Program-made: the position numbers and the translations under genes | Part shown: one piece after another, positions 1 through 6,901 of the stretch | Layout of the letters: each line of letters starts with the position of its first letter | Numbering within the stretch: position 1 is the first letter of the stretch | Notes under the pieces: model-generated | Told to the model about the DNA's origin: nothing | Database searches by the model: none | What the model saw: only the letters and a program-made list of their open reading frames with translations | Assembly (NCBI GenBank): GCA_044353505.1 | Contig: JBILBU010000042.1 | Span: 1 to 14,672, forward strand | Reading direction: 5' to 3' | From: Pollutibacter sp044353505 | GTDB lineage: Bacteria; Bacteroidota; Bacteroidia; Chitinophagales; Chitinophagaceae | DNA length: 14,672 bases

Positions 1-426
1 AACAGCGGCGTTCAATACCGCAGTGAAGCAGTACCCGATATTCCATATGCAGTAAAAGGATATCAGGCCGATATTGACGGAGAGAATACATATACCGGAC
101 AGAACTATGAAGAGAGAGGCCGAGGATTTCTTGCCATGCGTGGACAAAGAGCAACGCTTGAAACCGGGAAGTCCCCCATCATTTCAGCAGACCCAGTAGG
201 CAACTCTGATGAACTCAAATCACACATCAAGCAAGACGACTGGAATGAAATTCATCTTGTTGTCAAAGGCAACAACATGAAGCATTATATCAACGGCGTG
301 CTCATGAGTGAAACAACAGATAACGACAGCACCAATGCCAAATCATCCGGCCTTCTTGGTCTGCAGGTACATGTGAGTGAGCGGATGAAGGTAGAGTATA
401 GAGGGTTGGTGTTGAGGAAACTTTAA
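1..426 (+). CDS. DUF1080 / 3-keto-disaccharide hydrolase-like protein, C-terminal part
   Basis: The reading frame is open from the first base, so the start lies outside the window; the ATG at 136 is internal. The visible 141 residues look like the C-terminal half of a DUF1080 (PF06439) domain, a concanavalin/LamG-like beta sandwich. Recognisable pieces are NSGVQYRS at the start, GYQADI near residue 20, WNEIHLVVKG near residue 81, the YINGVLMSETTD strand and the closing GLLGLQVHVSERMKVEYRGL strand. Family members are usually secreted and act on glycans or 3-keto-sugars; any signal peptide would be upstream of the window. It is the only clear plus-strand gene and converges on the higBA pair. 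Family assignment is good; the substrate is unknown. Confidence 0.85.
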   Translation, partial: NSGVQYRSEAVPDIPYAVKGYQADIDGENTYTGQNYEERGRGFLAMRGQRATLETGKSPIISADPVGNSDELKSHIKQDDWNEIHLVVKGNNMKHYINGVLMSETTDNDSTNAKSSGLLGLQVHVSERMKVEYRGLVLRKL

Positions 427-433
427 AGGTAAG

Positions 434-657
434 GTTGAAGAGGTTGAAGCAGTTGAAGGGGTTGAAGAGGTTGAAGGGGTTGAAGCAGTTGAAGAGGTTG
501 AAGCAGTTGAAGGGGTTGAAGATTAAACTGATTAAACTTTGTATTTCTTCAACCTCTTCAACCCCTTAAACTTCTTAAACCTTGTATTTCCTTCAACTTC
601 TTAAACCTTGTATTTCCTTCAACTGCTTCAACCTCTCTAAACTTCCCTAAACCTTGC
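434..657. repeat. Mirrored array of 9-nt GTTGAAGNN repeats (array 1)
   Basis: Ten head-to-tail 9-nt units of the form GTTGAAG plus two variable bases (AG, CA, GG or AT) fill 434-523. The orientation then flips through ATTAAACTGATTAAACTTTG, and the right half is made of complementary units (CTTCAACNN, CTTAAACNN) interrupted by copies of TTAAACCTTGTATTTC. A perfect 19-bp inverted repeat, 458-476 against 547-565, joins the halves, so a long hairpin could form. The array lies between two convergent genes, where it might act as a bidirectional terminator, but there is no classic T-run. Its right end runs into the last codons of higA. Confidence 0.9.
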
Positions 658-1116
658 ACTGACAACAACCTTCATCCCATAAGGTCGGTTAAACGCCTCT
701 TGTTTAAGTTTGAATTTTTGAGCAAGGATGCGAATGGTGTCTTTTGAAAGTCCTTTTCTGTAATTCAACATATCAGACACCAACCCTTCACTAACATTAA
801 GGAGTTTTGCCAACTGAACACCTTTCATGTTGTGTTCATGCATAAGTGTTTTCAGCAGTTCAATTGGATCTGCATCATCAAAACCGTTATGTTCCGCATC
901 ATATTTTTCGATCAGGAGTTTTAGTAATTCTATTTCATCGCGGACAGACTTGTTTTTTGGGCCACTTTCAATTAATTCTTCCATTGCATCACAGTACCTG
1001 TAATATTGCGTATCTGTTTTAATGACTGTGTATTTCAACGGACTAATAGCACGCTCTTTAGTAATCACTGAACGTGTATTGCTTGAGCCCCTTACAAATT
1101 TTTGTGTATTCTGCAT
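637..1116 (-). CDS. higA: HigA-type antitoxin, XRE-family helix-turn-helix
   Basis: This is the probable antitoxin partner of the upstream HigB toxin. Such proteins bind the toxin and repress their own operon through a C-terminal DNA-binding domain. The segment DEIELLKLLIEKYDAEH, followed by DADPIELLKTLMHEHNM and a helix-turn-helix at about residues 95-137 (QLAKLLNVSEGLVSDMLNYR), is the usual layout. The start is uncertain. ATG at 1116 is used here and overlaps higB by 59 bp; a TTG lies 9 bases further upstream at 1125. Homologues as I recall them begin near the LKYTVIK segment, which here would need the TTG at 1038 or an ATT three codons before it. The last six residues (ARFREV) are written in repeat-type sequence, suggesting that the adjacent array replaced the original 3' end. 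Confidence 0.85.
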   Translation of the reverse strand: MQNTQKFVRGSSNTRSVITKERAISPLKYTVIKTDTQYYRYCDAMEELIESGPKNKSVRDEIELLKLLIEKYDAEHNGFDDADPIELLKTLMHEHNMKGVQLAKLLNVSEGLVSDMLNYRKGLSKDTIRILAQKFKLKQEAFNRPYGMKVVVSARFREV

Positions 1117-1390
1117 GTGTTCCAATCCATTTTATATATAGATGTACTTCGGTATGACCAAAGTTGTATTTGCAAAGCATTCTGTAATGATTACCCGCTA
1201 TATCAAATACTACCCTGTTGCTTCCATTGCCCAACAAATCGGCCGACCCAAAAGTTTTGGTGATGTCACCAGGATCATTCCAGTCTGCCATTTTTAGCAG
1301 TGTCAACCAATTCCTGAAATAATTTCTGCTTCCGGGAAATTGGTTTGCAAAATTTTCGATCGACCTCCTCTTTATCAGTCTTACCCTCAT
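1058..1390 (-). CDS. higB: HigB-type toxin (RelE-superfamily mRNA interferase)
   Basis: This 110-residue protein has the signature of the HigB_toxin family (PF09907), ribosome-dependent mRNA interferases that cut translated mRNA. Visible features are NWLTLLKMADWNDPGDI (about residues 27-43), the strand RVVFDIAGNHYRM (59-71) and the closing IGTHAEYTKI (89-98). Toxin first and antitoxin second is the usual higBA order. The ATG at 1390 is the first codon after a palindromic operator-like site. The twelve residues after TKI overlap higA and form a short, unremarkable tail. The pair is bounded by repeats on both sides. Confidence in the family is high; activity cannot be judged from sequence. Confidence 0.88.
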   Translation of the reverse strand: MRVRLIKRRSIENFANQFPGSRNYFRNWLTLLKMADWNDPGDITKTFGSADLLGNGSNRVVFDIAGNHYRMLCKYNFGHTEVHLYIKWIGTHAEYTKICKGLKQYTFSDY

Positions 1391-1400
1391 GCAAGTTAAT

Positions 1401-1425
1401 AAAAGTTCACTAAAAGTGAAGTTTT
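1401..1425. promoter_or_regulatory. Palindromic operator candidate upstream of higBA
   Basis: The core TTCAC-TAAAA-GTGAA is a perfect 5-bp inverted repeat around a 5-bp spacer. It extends to 10-bp arms (AAAAGTTCAC and GTGAAGTTTT) with one mismatch. It lies 11-35 bp upstream of the higB ATG, where an autoregulating XRE-type antitoxin such as HigA would bind. The role is inferred from position and symmetry. Confidence 0.6.
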
Positions 1426-1562
1426 AGATTTCGTTCCCCAACTGGTCTTTGACGTTCTCATAAGACCGAAATTATCTCATGTCATAAAATCGAAAAAGGG
1501 TAAAAAACGGTAATTATGGTGTTTTTCTCTTCTGTCTTCAGTTGAGGAAAAGAGTTGAGACA

Positions 1563-1616
1563 GTTGAGTTGTTTAGTCGTTTAGGGCTAAACAACTCAAC
1601 AGCTAAACGACTAAAC
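1563..1616. repeat. Two interleaved perfect 14-bp inverted repeats
   Basis: GTTGAGTTGTTTAG at 1563-1576 is perfectly complementary to 1587-1600. GTTTAGTCGTTTAG at 1571-1584 is perfectly complementary to 1603-1616. The left arms share six bases (1571-1576), so the two hairpins cannot form together. The units (GTTGAGTT, GTTTAGTC, GTTTAGGG) look like an 8-nt relative of the 9-nt GTTGAAG arrays elsewhere in the window. Confidence 0.85.
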
Positions 1617-1624
1617 ACTTCTTC

Positions 1625-1673
1625 TAGATCCCCTACCTTCAGCAGGCAAGCTCACTGCGCTCGAGGATGGCAG
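1625..1673 (-). repeat. Half copy of a palindromic intergenic element
   Basis: Read on the minus strand this begins CTGCCATCCTCGAGCGCAG and ends GGGGATCT, matching the pattern of one arm of the palindrome at 10627-10730 (CTGTCATCTCGAGCGCAG ... GATCT), with an insert between the two blocks. No matching second arm is visible nearby. It appears to be a solitary arm of the same repeat family. Confidence 0.5.
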
Positions 1674-1728
1674 AGAGGGGTTATTCCCTAAACTATTCAA
1701 CCCCACCGCAAATAACCTTAACCAACAG

Positions 1729-2634
1729 CTATCCTAAGATCCTTTTTTTCCAGTAGTTAAAAAGTAACAACTCATTATTGTATCTCGTTGATTGAACCTT
1801 CGAATACGCAGTTTCTATTAATTGAAAATTAGCCAAGTCATGAATATCCTCTAATATCACAATGGGCAACTGTGAATACAGTTCATAAATAGCATAATCA
1901 CCTGCCTTTATCACGATGGGTACTCGACCTGCATACAATACTTCCCAAACCCGGTGGGTATCAATTCCATTACCAATAGGGCATAAAACCATTTTATAGT
2001 CTAGGATTTTATCGAAAAATTGGGTAATTGTTAATATGGGTTCATCGATATCAATATGGACAATACCCTTAATACGATTATATAAATCTTGCCGGTGTTC
2101 GGCATTAGTAGAAATATTGAAATTTGCATAGATGAATTTCGAGGGAGTAACATCAATTACTCTGGACAACAAGCGTAACTTCTCTCCTGCTCGTTTGTAT
2201 GTTCGTCCATGCCCCTTTCGCTGAGACAGTTCAAAATTTTCAATACCAAAGGGAATGGGTATAATTTTGGGATGAATTAAGAGAGCATTTTGGGCATACC
2301 AGCTAATTACATTCATTGGAATTTTATCTCGAAAGCGATTGTCAATTGGATTATCCCCATTACCAGTAACCAATATGACATCATGCTTTAATTGACCGAT
2401 TGCTTTAAGGTCCTTCTCAAGAAAATCGATTTTACAAACAAACAAGGTCTCCCCATTATGGAAGCTGAAGAATTTATTGAACTGAATAATATCCTTATTG
2501 TATTTGAAAATAGACAGCCTAGTTGCCCCTACAAGAGAAAGTAATTGTTGAAAAAACCATGAAATTTGTAAGATGATCCACTTGACTGGCGGTACAACCC
2601 AATGCCTAATTATCTTGCTTCTATTGCACCACAT
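1729..2634 (-). CDS. Exostosin-like (GT47-like) glycosyltransferase
   Basis: This predicted cytoplasmic sugar transferase of about 301 residues is the last gene of the glycan operon. The diagnostic part is CPIGNGIDTHRVWEVLYAGR near residues 218-237, followed by VPIVIK. This GNGIDTHRxWE...G.(I/V)P(I/V) pattern is typical of the exostosin/GT47-like nucleotide-sugar binding half. Earlier segments IPIPFGIEN and FIYANFNIST fit the same family. An in-frame GTG one codon upstream (2637) could also start it; the ATG at 2634 is preferred. It follows the PglC-like gene by a few bases and so is co-transcribed with it. Donor and acceptor sugars cannot be told from sequence. Confidence 0.8.
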   Translation of the reverse strand: MWCNRSKIIRHWVVPPVKWIILQISWFFQQLLSLVGATRLSIFKYNKDIIQFNKFFSFHNGETLFVCKIDFLEKDLKAIGQLKHDVILVTGNGDNPIDNRFRDKIPMNVISWYAQNALLIHPKIIPIPFGIENFELSQRKGHGRTYKRAGEKLRLLSRVIDVTPSKFIYANFNISTNAEHRQDLYNRIKGIVHIDIDEPILTITQFFDKILDYKMVLCPIGNGIDTHRVWEVLYAGRVPIVIKAGDYAIYELYSQLPIVILEDIHDLANFQLIETAYSKVQSTRYNNELLLFNYWKKRILG

Positions 2635-2642
2635 CACAATAT

Positions 2643-3224
2643 TTATTTTGATTTCCGTTTCAATCTAAGCAGAATTGGAGCGGCAACAGCCCCAAAGCTC
2701 ATGAGAAGAATCTTCAGGTCAAAGGCCATAGATTTTTTGTCAAGGTATTCTTTATCGAATTGGCACTTCTCTTCGTTTGCTAAGTAATCACGTCCATTTA
2801 CTTGGGCCCATCCTGTTAATCCAGGCTTAAGCTTATTTACACCTGCTTTTTCACGCATCTCAATAAACTCATATTCATTGTATAAGGCCGGTCTAGGTCC
2901 AATAAAATTCATTTCTCCTTTGAGTATATTAATAAGATTAGGCAATTCATCAATGCTAAAATCTCGGATGAATGAGCCACTTTTTAAATGAAATTTTTGC
3001 GGATCCTGCAAAAGATGTTTTGCCACATTTGGGGTATCCCGCTTCATTGTTCTAAACTTATAGATCCCAAAAAGCTTCTTATTCTTTCCAACGCGTTGCT
3101 GTTTGAAGAAAACAGGAAACCCATCCTCAAGCACAATAAGCAAAAAAGCCAATAATAAAACCGGAGAGAAAAGTATCAAAAGGGAAAAAGCTAGTAGACT
3201 GGAAATCATATTGTCAATTTTCAT
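2643..3224 (-). CDS. Initiating sugar-phosphate transferase (PglC/WcaJ family, bacterial sugar transferase)
   Basis: It transfers a sugar phosphate from a nucleotide sugar to undecaprenyl phosphate at the inner face of the inner membrane, the first step of repeat-unit assembly. With 193 residues it is the short monotopic (PglC-like) form rather than the multi-spanning WbaP/WcaJ form. It has one N-terminal hydrophobic helix (about 6-33), the KFRTM motif (56-60), the catalytic Asp-Glu pair in FSIDELPNL (D92, E93), GPRPAL (109-114) and PGLTGWAQVNGRD (134-146). All key motifs are intact. The start overlaps the SDR gene stop by 4 bp (ATGA), indicating translational coupling with the enzyme that probably makes its substrate. 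Confidence 0.95.
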   Translation of the reverse strand: MKIDNMISSLLAFSLLILFSPVLLLAFLLIVLEDGFPVFFKQQRVGKNKKLFGIYKFRTMKRDTPNVAKHLLQDPQKFHLKSGSFIRDFSIDELPNLINILKGEMNFIGPRPALYNEYEFIEMREKAGVNKLKPGLTGWAQVNGRDYLANEEKCQFDKEYLDKKSMAFDLKILLMSFGAVAAPILLRLKRKSK

Positions 3225-4087
3225 TCAATCGAGCGTATACCGTCTATTGAACTGTATGGCAATGGCTTACCCAAGGCCTGTACTATTTTTTTATTACCAA
3301 CCAAGTAGTCTGCAGTCAGCGTAGCAAAACGATTGACAACCGAGCGAAAAGGCAAGTATTTCATAGCCGAATAAATAAATTTAAGTACCCTTGTTGTAAA
3401 TGTAAGAAAAAACCAACTCTGCATTTGTGCTTTGGAGAATAAAAGAACAATTTCACCTGTTGACAAGGGCTGATCGTCTGCAACCAAGTAAATACCAGAA
3501 TCGATATCATCGCGGTCTATGATCTCTTGAATTACGAAAGAGAGGTTTTTTATGTTGCAATATGATCTTTTATTATTGATGGCAGCAAAAATCCAGCCAA
3601 AAGGTCGTTTAGAAAAATTATATAAACTTCTCAAATTACCTTTGACCCCCGGGCCAGTAATCAAAGCCGGTCGAAGTATGAACAATGATTTACCTGAAGG
3701 CAAATTCTTTGAAAATAAATATCGATCTGCCTCTAACTTACTCATGCCATAATAAGTAGTTGGATGTTCAGCGGTACTCTCAGTCACAATCGCTTCATAA
3801 TCATCTGACACAGCTTTAACACTGCTGATCAAGATAAACTTTCGTGCAGACGAAGCAAGAAATGCATCAAACGCTTTTATTGCAAGATCTTTATTCACGC
3901 TGGTATAATCTGCATAAGAAAGAGCACTATTTCGGCTATGTGCAATTCCAGCCAAATGAATGACCACATCAGCTTCTACAGAAAAAGATTCGTTGTGGGT
4001 GATACTTTGGGGTATAAATTCGCCATGAAGGCATTTTAATAAATGACTGCCCACAAAACCAGAAGCACCAGTAATTTGAACTTTCAT
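3221..4087 (-). CDS. NAD-dependent epimerase/dehydratase (extended SDR), probably nucleotide-sugar 4-epimerase or 4-ketoreductase
   Basis: This 288-residue extended short-chain dehydrogenase/reductase has the Rossmann motif GASGFVG at residues 7-13, HLAGIAH, the SS pair near 88-89 and the catalytic YGMSK (Y113, K117). An ATG further upstream at 4120 would add eleven unrelated residues and overlap the preceding gene, so the ATG at 4087, directly before KVQITGA, is chosen. SDR genes next to an initiating transferase often encode WbpV/FnlA-like enzymes that make UDP-QuiNAc or UDP-FucNAc, or UDP-sugar 4-epimerases such as Gne. The 4-bp overlap with the initiating transferase supports that link. 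The exact product is not resolvable from sequence. Confidence 0.9.
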   Translation of the reverse strand: MKVQITGASGFVGSHLLKCLHGEFIPQSITHNESFSVEADVVIHLAGIAHSRNSALSYADYTSVNKDLAIKAFDAFLASSARKFILISSVKAVSDDYEAIVTESTAEHPTTYYGMSKLEADRYLFSKNLPSGKSLFILRPALITGPGVKGNLRSLYNFSKRPFGWIFAAINNKRSYCNIKNLSFVIQEIIDRDDIDSGIYLVADDQPLSTGEIVLLFSKAQMQSWFFLTFTTRVLKFIYSAMKYLPFRSVVNRFATLTADYLVGNKKIVQALGKPLPYSSIDGIRSIE

Positions 4088-4091
4088 CTCT

Positions 4092-4856
4092 TTATCTGCA
4101 TTTTTGTTTGGGAAGTACAAACTGAAAAATCTTTGAAAAAACCCTTAGGTATACTAACCAATAATTGATCTTCATTCCGTGAATCTTTGAAATTTTCACA
4201 ATTTCTTTATTGATAACCTTCAAGCTTTGGAAACCACGCGTACTCACACCCCCCATTTTCATGTAAAGCATTACCCCTGAGATATATTGATAAGTAATTT
4301 TATGAATCCTCAAAAGCCGAAGCAATAACTCATAGTCGGCTCCAATCTCAAAATCAGTGCTATATAAACCATACTTGAAATATACTTCACGCCGACAATA
4401 AAAAGAAGGATGGGGTGGCATGATCCCAAAAAGAAAATGTGATGGCTTCCAGTTTTTTGCTGAGTAGTACCTGATGACCTTATCTTCTGCGTTCAAAAAG
4501 GCAACATCCCCAATTACTGACATCAGATCGGCCCGATGCTCAAATGCATGTGCAATATTGCTAACAACATTAGAATTAGCGAATACATCATCTGCATTGA
4601 TAAGGCCGACTATATCGCCCTCAGCTAAAGTTATGCCTTTGTTTATAGCATCATAAATACCATTGTCTTTCTCGGATATAATGACTGAGATACGCTCTGA
4701 ATAACTATTCACTACCTCCATAGTGTTGTCAGTCGAGAGACAATCAATAATAATATATTGGGTATTTTCATAATCCTGTGACAGAACAGAGCGTATTGTT
4801 GCATCAATAGTTCTTCCTGCATTAAGACATACTGTCAAGATCGACACCTTCACCAT
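4092..4856 (-). CDS. GT2-family glycosyltransferase (WcaA-like)
   Basis: It is a 254-residue GT-A-fold transferase. The N-terminus VSILTVCLNAGRTI is the classic GT2 nucleotide-binding strand. SEKDNGIYDAINKGI (about 61-75) and NADD (87-90) give the acidic metal-binding motif, and GADYELLLRL (about 172-181) is the acceptor-side acidic motif. It has no long transmembrane segment, so it probably works at the inner face of the inner membrane. Its start overlaps the flippase stop by 7 bp. The same domain pattern (EKDNGIY, GDYE) occurs in the GT2 at 7687-8568, suggesting an old duplication within the cluster or a common subfamily. Confidence 0.92.
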   Translation of the reverse strand: MVKVSILTVCLNAGRTIDATIRSVLSQDYENTQYIIIDCLSTDNTMEVVNSYSERISVIISEKDNGIYDAINKGITLAEGDIVGLINADDVFANSNVVSNIAHAFEHRADLMSVIGDVAFLNAEDKVIRYYSAKNWKPSHFLFGIMPPHPSFYCRREVYFKYGLYSTDFEIGADYELLLRLLRIHKITYQYISGVMLYMKMGGVSTRGFQSLKVINKEIVKISKIHGMKINYWLVYLRVFSKIFQFVLPKQKCR

Positions 4857-6082
4857 TTTTCATTCTTATTAATTGTAACAAACACTGCTCTTTTATACTC
4901 CATAATAAACTTACTACAAAGCATTACACAAAGAATACCCTCAACAAAAAGAGGCATAAATATATAAGTGCCAAGAAGAAGACCCAAAGCAACACCTAAT
5001 GTATAAGCAACAATAAAATATATCAGGTAAAGTGATTCTTTAGAAGCTGTGATCAAATAGGTATAAAAAAGTGAGTTAAGTGCCCCAGCAATAAAACCCA
5101 AGGAATATAAATTCAATAATTGTCTGTAGTCGATTACCTCTCCCTTCAATACAACCCCTAATATAGAACTTGGAACCAGCATGAACATGAGTGGAACTGC
5201 AATCAATAAGAATCCAAAAATTCTGACATATTTTGAATTGAGATTAGAAAATTTAAAGTCTGCCGTATAGTGACCATGTCTTGAAAGCACAAAAAATGGA
5301 AGCGGACCTATCAAATTTCGCAGTCCCCTCGATATCCTGTCTGCAAGACCATAGACACCAACCATTTCAATTGAAATCAGCCTAGAAAAGAAAATTGGCC
5401 AGCTCATCGTCAAAAAAGAAATAATAACCCCATTGGCAAAAATGCGCCACCCACTTTTAAACGTTGGAATGATTTCTATAGTTGGCATTGTGATACGCTG
5501 CCTGGGTAATTTTTGATAGAGCAGAAAAACAAGGAGAGCAAGATTGCTAATAAAAAAAGGAGCGAAATTTATAACCAACAGATTGTCGAGAGACAGCGGT
5601 GTAAAAAAGAGAATAAAAAATGACAAAATTCTCAGAAATAATAGAATCAAACTGAATTCAAGACTTTTGTCTGTTGCATAAAAAAACCAATTGAAATTAG
5701 CTACTGAAAAGAGTACACCAAAAACAACATAGGACAGGTCAGCAACATTAAACTGCGCCAACAGCAATAAAGAGTAGATTATATAGCCAAAGATAATGAC
5801 AGTCCCAATTATCAGTTTAGCAATGATCAAATTTGAGAAAAAACTAACTCTTGCTTGTAAAGGCTTTTCAGCAGATGAAAGATCACGATAACTTCGAATG
5901 CCTGAAAAATTAAACCCATAATCAACAAAGAGCTGAACAGTACCTATAATAGCTAATGCTTTGAAGAAATACCCCATGAAGGTGAGTGAAGATTTGCTAT
6001 TCAGGTACACGATCAATATAATGGGCAATAGGCCATTGATGATATGTACAGCATAATTTAATGTATTTTTCTTCGTAAGCAT
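4850..6082 (-). CDS. Wzx-type polysaccharide flippase (MOP superfamily)
   Basis: This 410-residue, very hydrophobic protein has about a dozen predicted membrane segments spread along its length. The N-terminal LNYAVHIINGLLPIILIVYL, the motif FVDYGFNFSGIRSYRDL near residues 73-89, and SRLISIEMVGVYGLADRIS in the middle are typical of O-antigen and capsule flippases. It would move the undecaprenyl-linked oligosaccharide from the cytoplasmic to the periplasmic face. Its length is normal for the family. It is the only exporter-type gene in the cluster and so marks the pathway as Wzx-dependent rather than ABC-transporter-dependent. It starts 8 bp after the preceding gene. Confidence 0.93.
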   Translation of the reverse strand: MLTKKNTLNYAVHIINGLLPIILIVYLNSKSSLTFMGYFFKALAIIGTVQLFVDYGFNFSGIRSYRDLSSAEKPLQARVSFFSNLIIAKLIIGTVIIFGYIIYSLLLLAQFNVADLSYVVFGVLFSVANFNWFFYATDKSLEFSLILLFLRILSFFILFFTPLSLDNLLVINFAPFFISNLALLVFLLYQKLPRQRITMPTIEIIPTFKSGWRIFANGVIISFLTMSWPIFFSRLISIEMVGVYGLADRISRGLRNLIGPLPFFVLSRHGHYTADFKFSNLNSKYVRIFGFLLIAVPLMFMLVPSSILGVVLKGEVIDYRQLLNLYSLGFIAGALNSLFYTYLITASKESLYLIYFIVAYTLGVALGLLLGTYIFMPLFVEGILCVMLCSKFIMEYKRAVFVTINKNEKW

Positions 6083-6090
6083 ATGTTTCT

Positions 6091-6894
6091 TCAGCGTTTA
6101 ACCCATTTTAACAGAGGCGCAAGATACAAGCTAGGCCTTACTCTTCCGTAAATAAGATGGGACAACAATTTCGGTAGTCTGGGGAAATAAGGCAGGCTGA
6201 GTAGCTGATCACCATAAAATTTCTCAAAGTACCCCTGCATCGAATGAGGATTGACGTTCCCCTCAGCCTGTGCGCCAATAAAAGTGTCCGGATGATGTAC
6301 CCTGTTAATACGTACAAGCTTTTCTGCGCGGAAATAAAAATAACTGGAATAGACCTGCGCTTTTTGCCTGATTATTGGATAAATATGATCAGCAAGCCAT
6401 TGCTGATCCATACCATAGGAAGCCTTATTGTTAGATTTTGAGAAATAGTCTTGACAACTTTGAACCAATTTATCCCTCACAGATATGTTCAATCCAAACA
6501 TCCCCCCCATGATAGGCGCAACATGAATGGGATTATCGCGAATAATCATGTACGGTTCTGCCGAAAGCAACATCCAATCACTCATTAAAGTGAGTTCTCT
6601 ATCGGTTACAATAGAATCGCTGTCTTTCATGAAATAAAAATCAGCCTGAACAGTTTCAAGAGCCAAAACCCTGAGGATCATCTCGGATCCAATAAAATAT
6701 TTCGATGGAAAAATATTGATCTTAATGTCATTCAATTCAGCGGAGAAATAATCTTTAACGCTTTGCTCAAAGATATCAGTTGTAGAAATCATAACTTTTA
6801 CACCAACGGCTTTAGCAATACGTATATTTTCCAACATAGGCCGGTAATAAACCTCTTTGTTGTTCCCATAAAGTGAATAAGACCAGACTACCAT
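6091..6894 (-). CDS. Putative GT-A-type glycosyltransferase
   Basis: I do not recognise this 267-residue protein as a classic family. It carries a DxD-like KDSDSI (residues 90-95) after a predicted strand ADFYFM, then PIMGGMFGLN (about 127-136) and GMDQQWLADHIYP (161-173). This order of a metal-binding motif followed by a GMDQxxL element resembles GT-A transferases that act on capsule sugars. The C-terminus is basic (RPSLYLAPLLKWVKR) and could bind the membrane surface. It sits between the flippase and the GT31-like gene with gaps of only a few bases. A glycosyltransferase role is inferred from these motifs plus context. Confidence 0.65.
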   Translation of the reverse strand: MVVWSYSLYGNNKEVYYRPMLENIRIAKAVGVKVMISTTDIFEQSVKDYFSAELNDIKINIFPSKYFIGSEMILRVLALETVQADFYFMKDSDSIVTDRELTLMSDWMLLSAEPYMIIRDNPIHVAPIMGGMFGLNISVRDKLVQSCQDYFSKSNNKASYGMDQQWLADHIYPIIRQKAQVYSSYFYFRAEKLVRINRVHHPDTFIGAQAEGNVNPHSMQGYFEKFYGDQLLSLPYFPRLPKLLSHLIYGRVRPSLYLAPLLKWVKR

Positions 6895-6901
6895 CTTCTA
6901 G

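Larger units (their letters stand above)
1391..1728. other. Intergenic stretch between the glycan operon end and higB
   Basis: These 338 bases carry no credible gene. They hold the higBA operator candidate (1401-1425), an AT-rich part of unclear role, two interleaved inverted repeats (1563-1616), and a half copy of the palindromic intergenic element (1625-1673). I see no hairpin followed by a T-run on the minus strand to end the glycan operon, so transcription may run into higBA. Confidence 0.6.

Noticed and set aside
434..657. CRISPR array
   Set aside because: The units are 9 nt with no unique spacers, and the orientation flips in the middle; no cas gene is in the window.
1480..1530. Terminator for the glycan operon
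   Set aside because: There are A- and T-rich runs but no convincing stem next to them.
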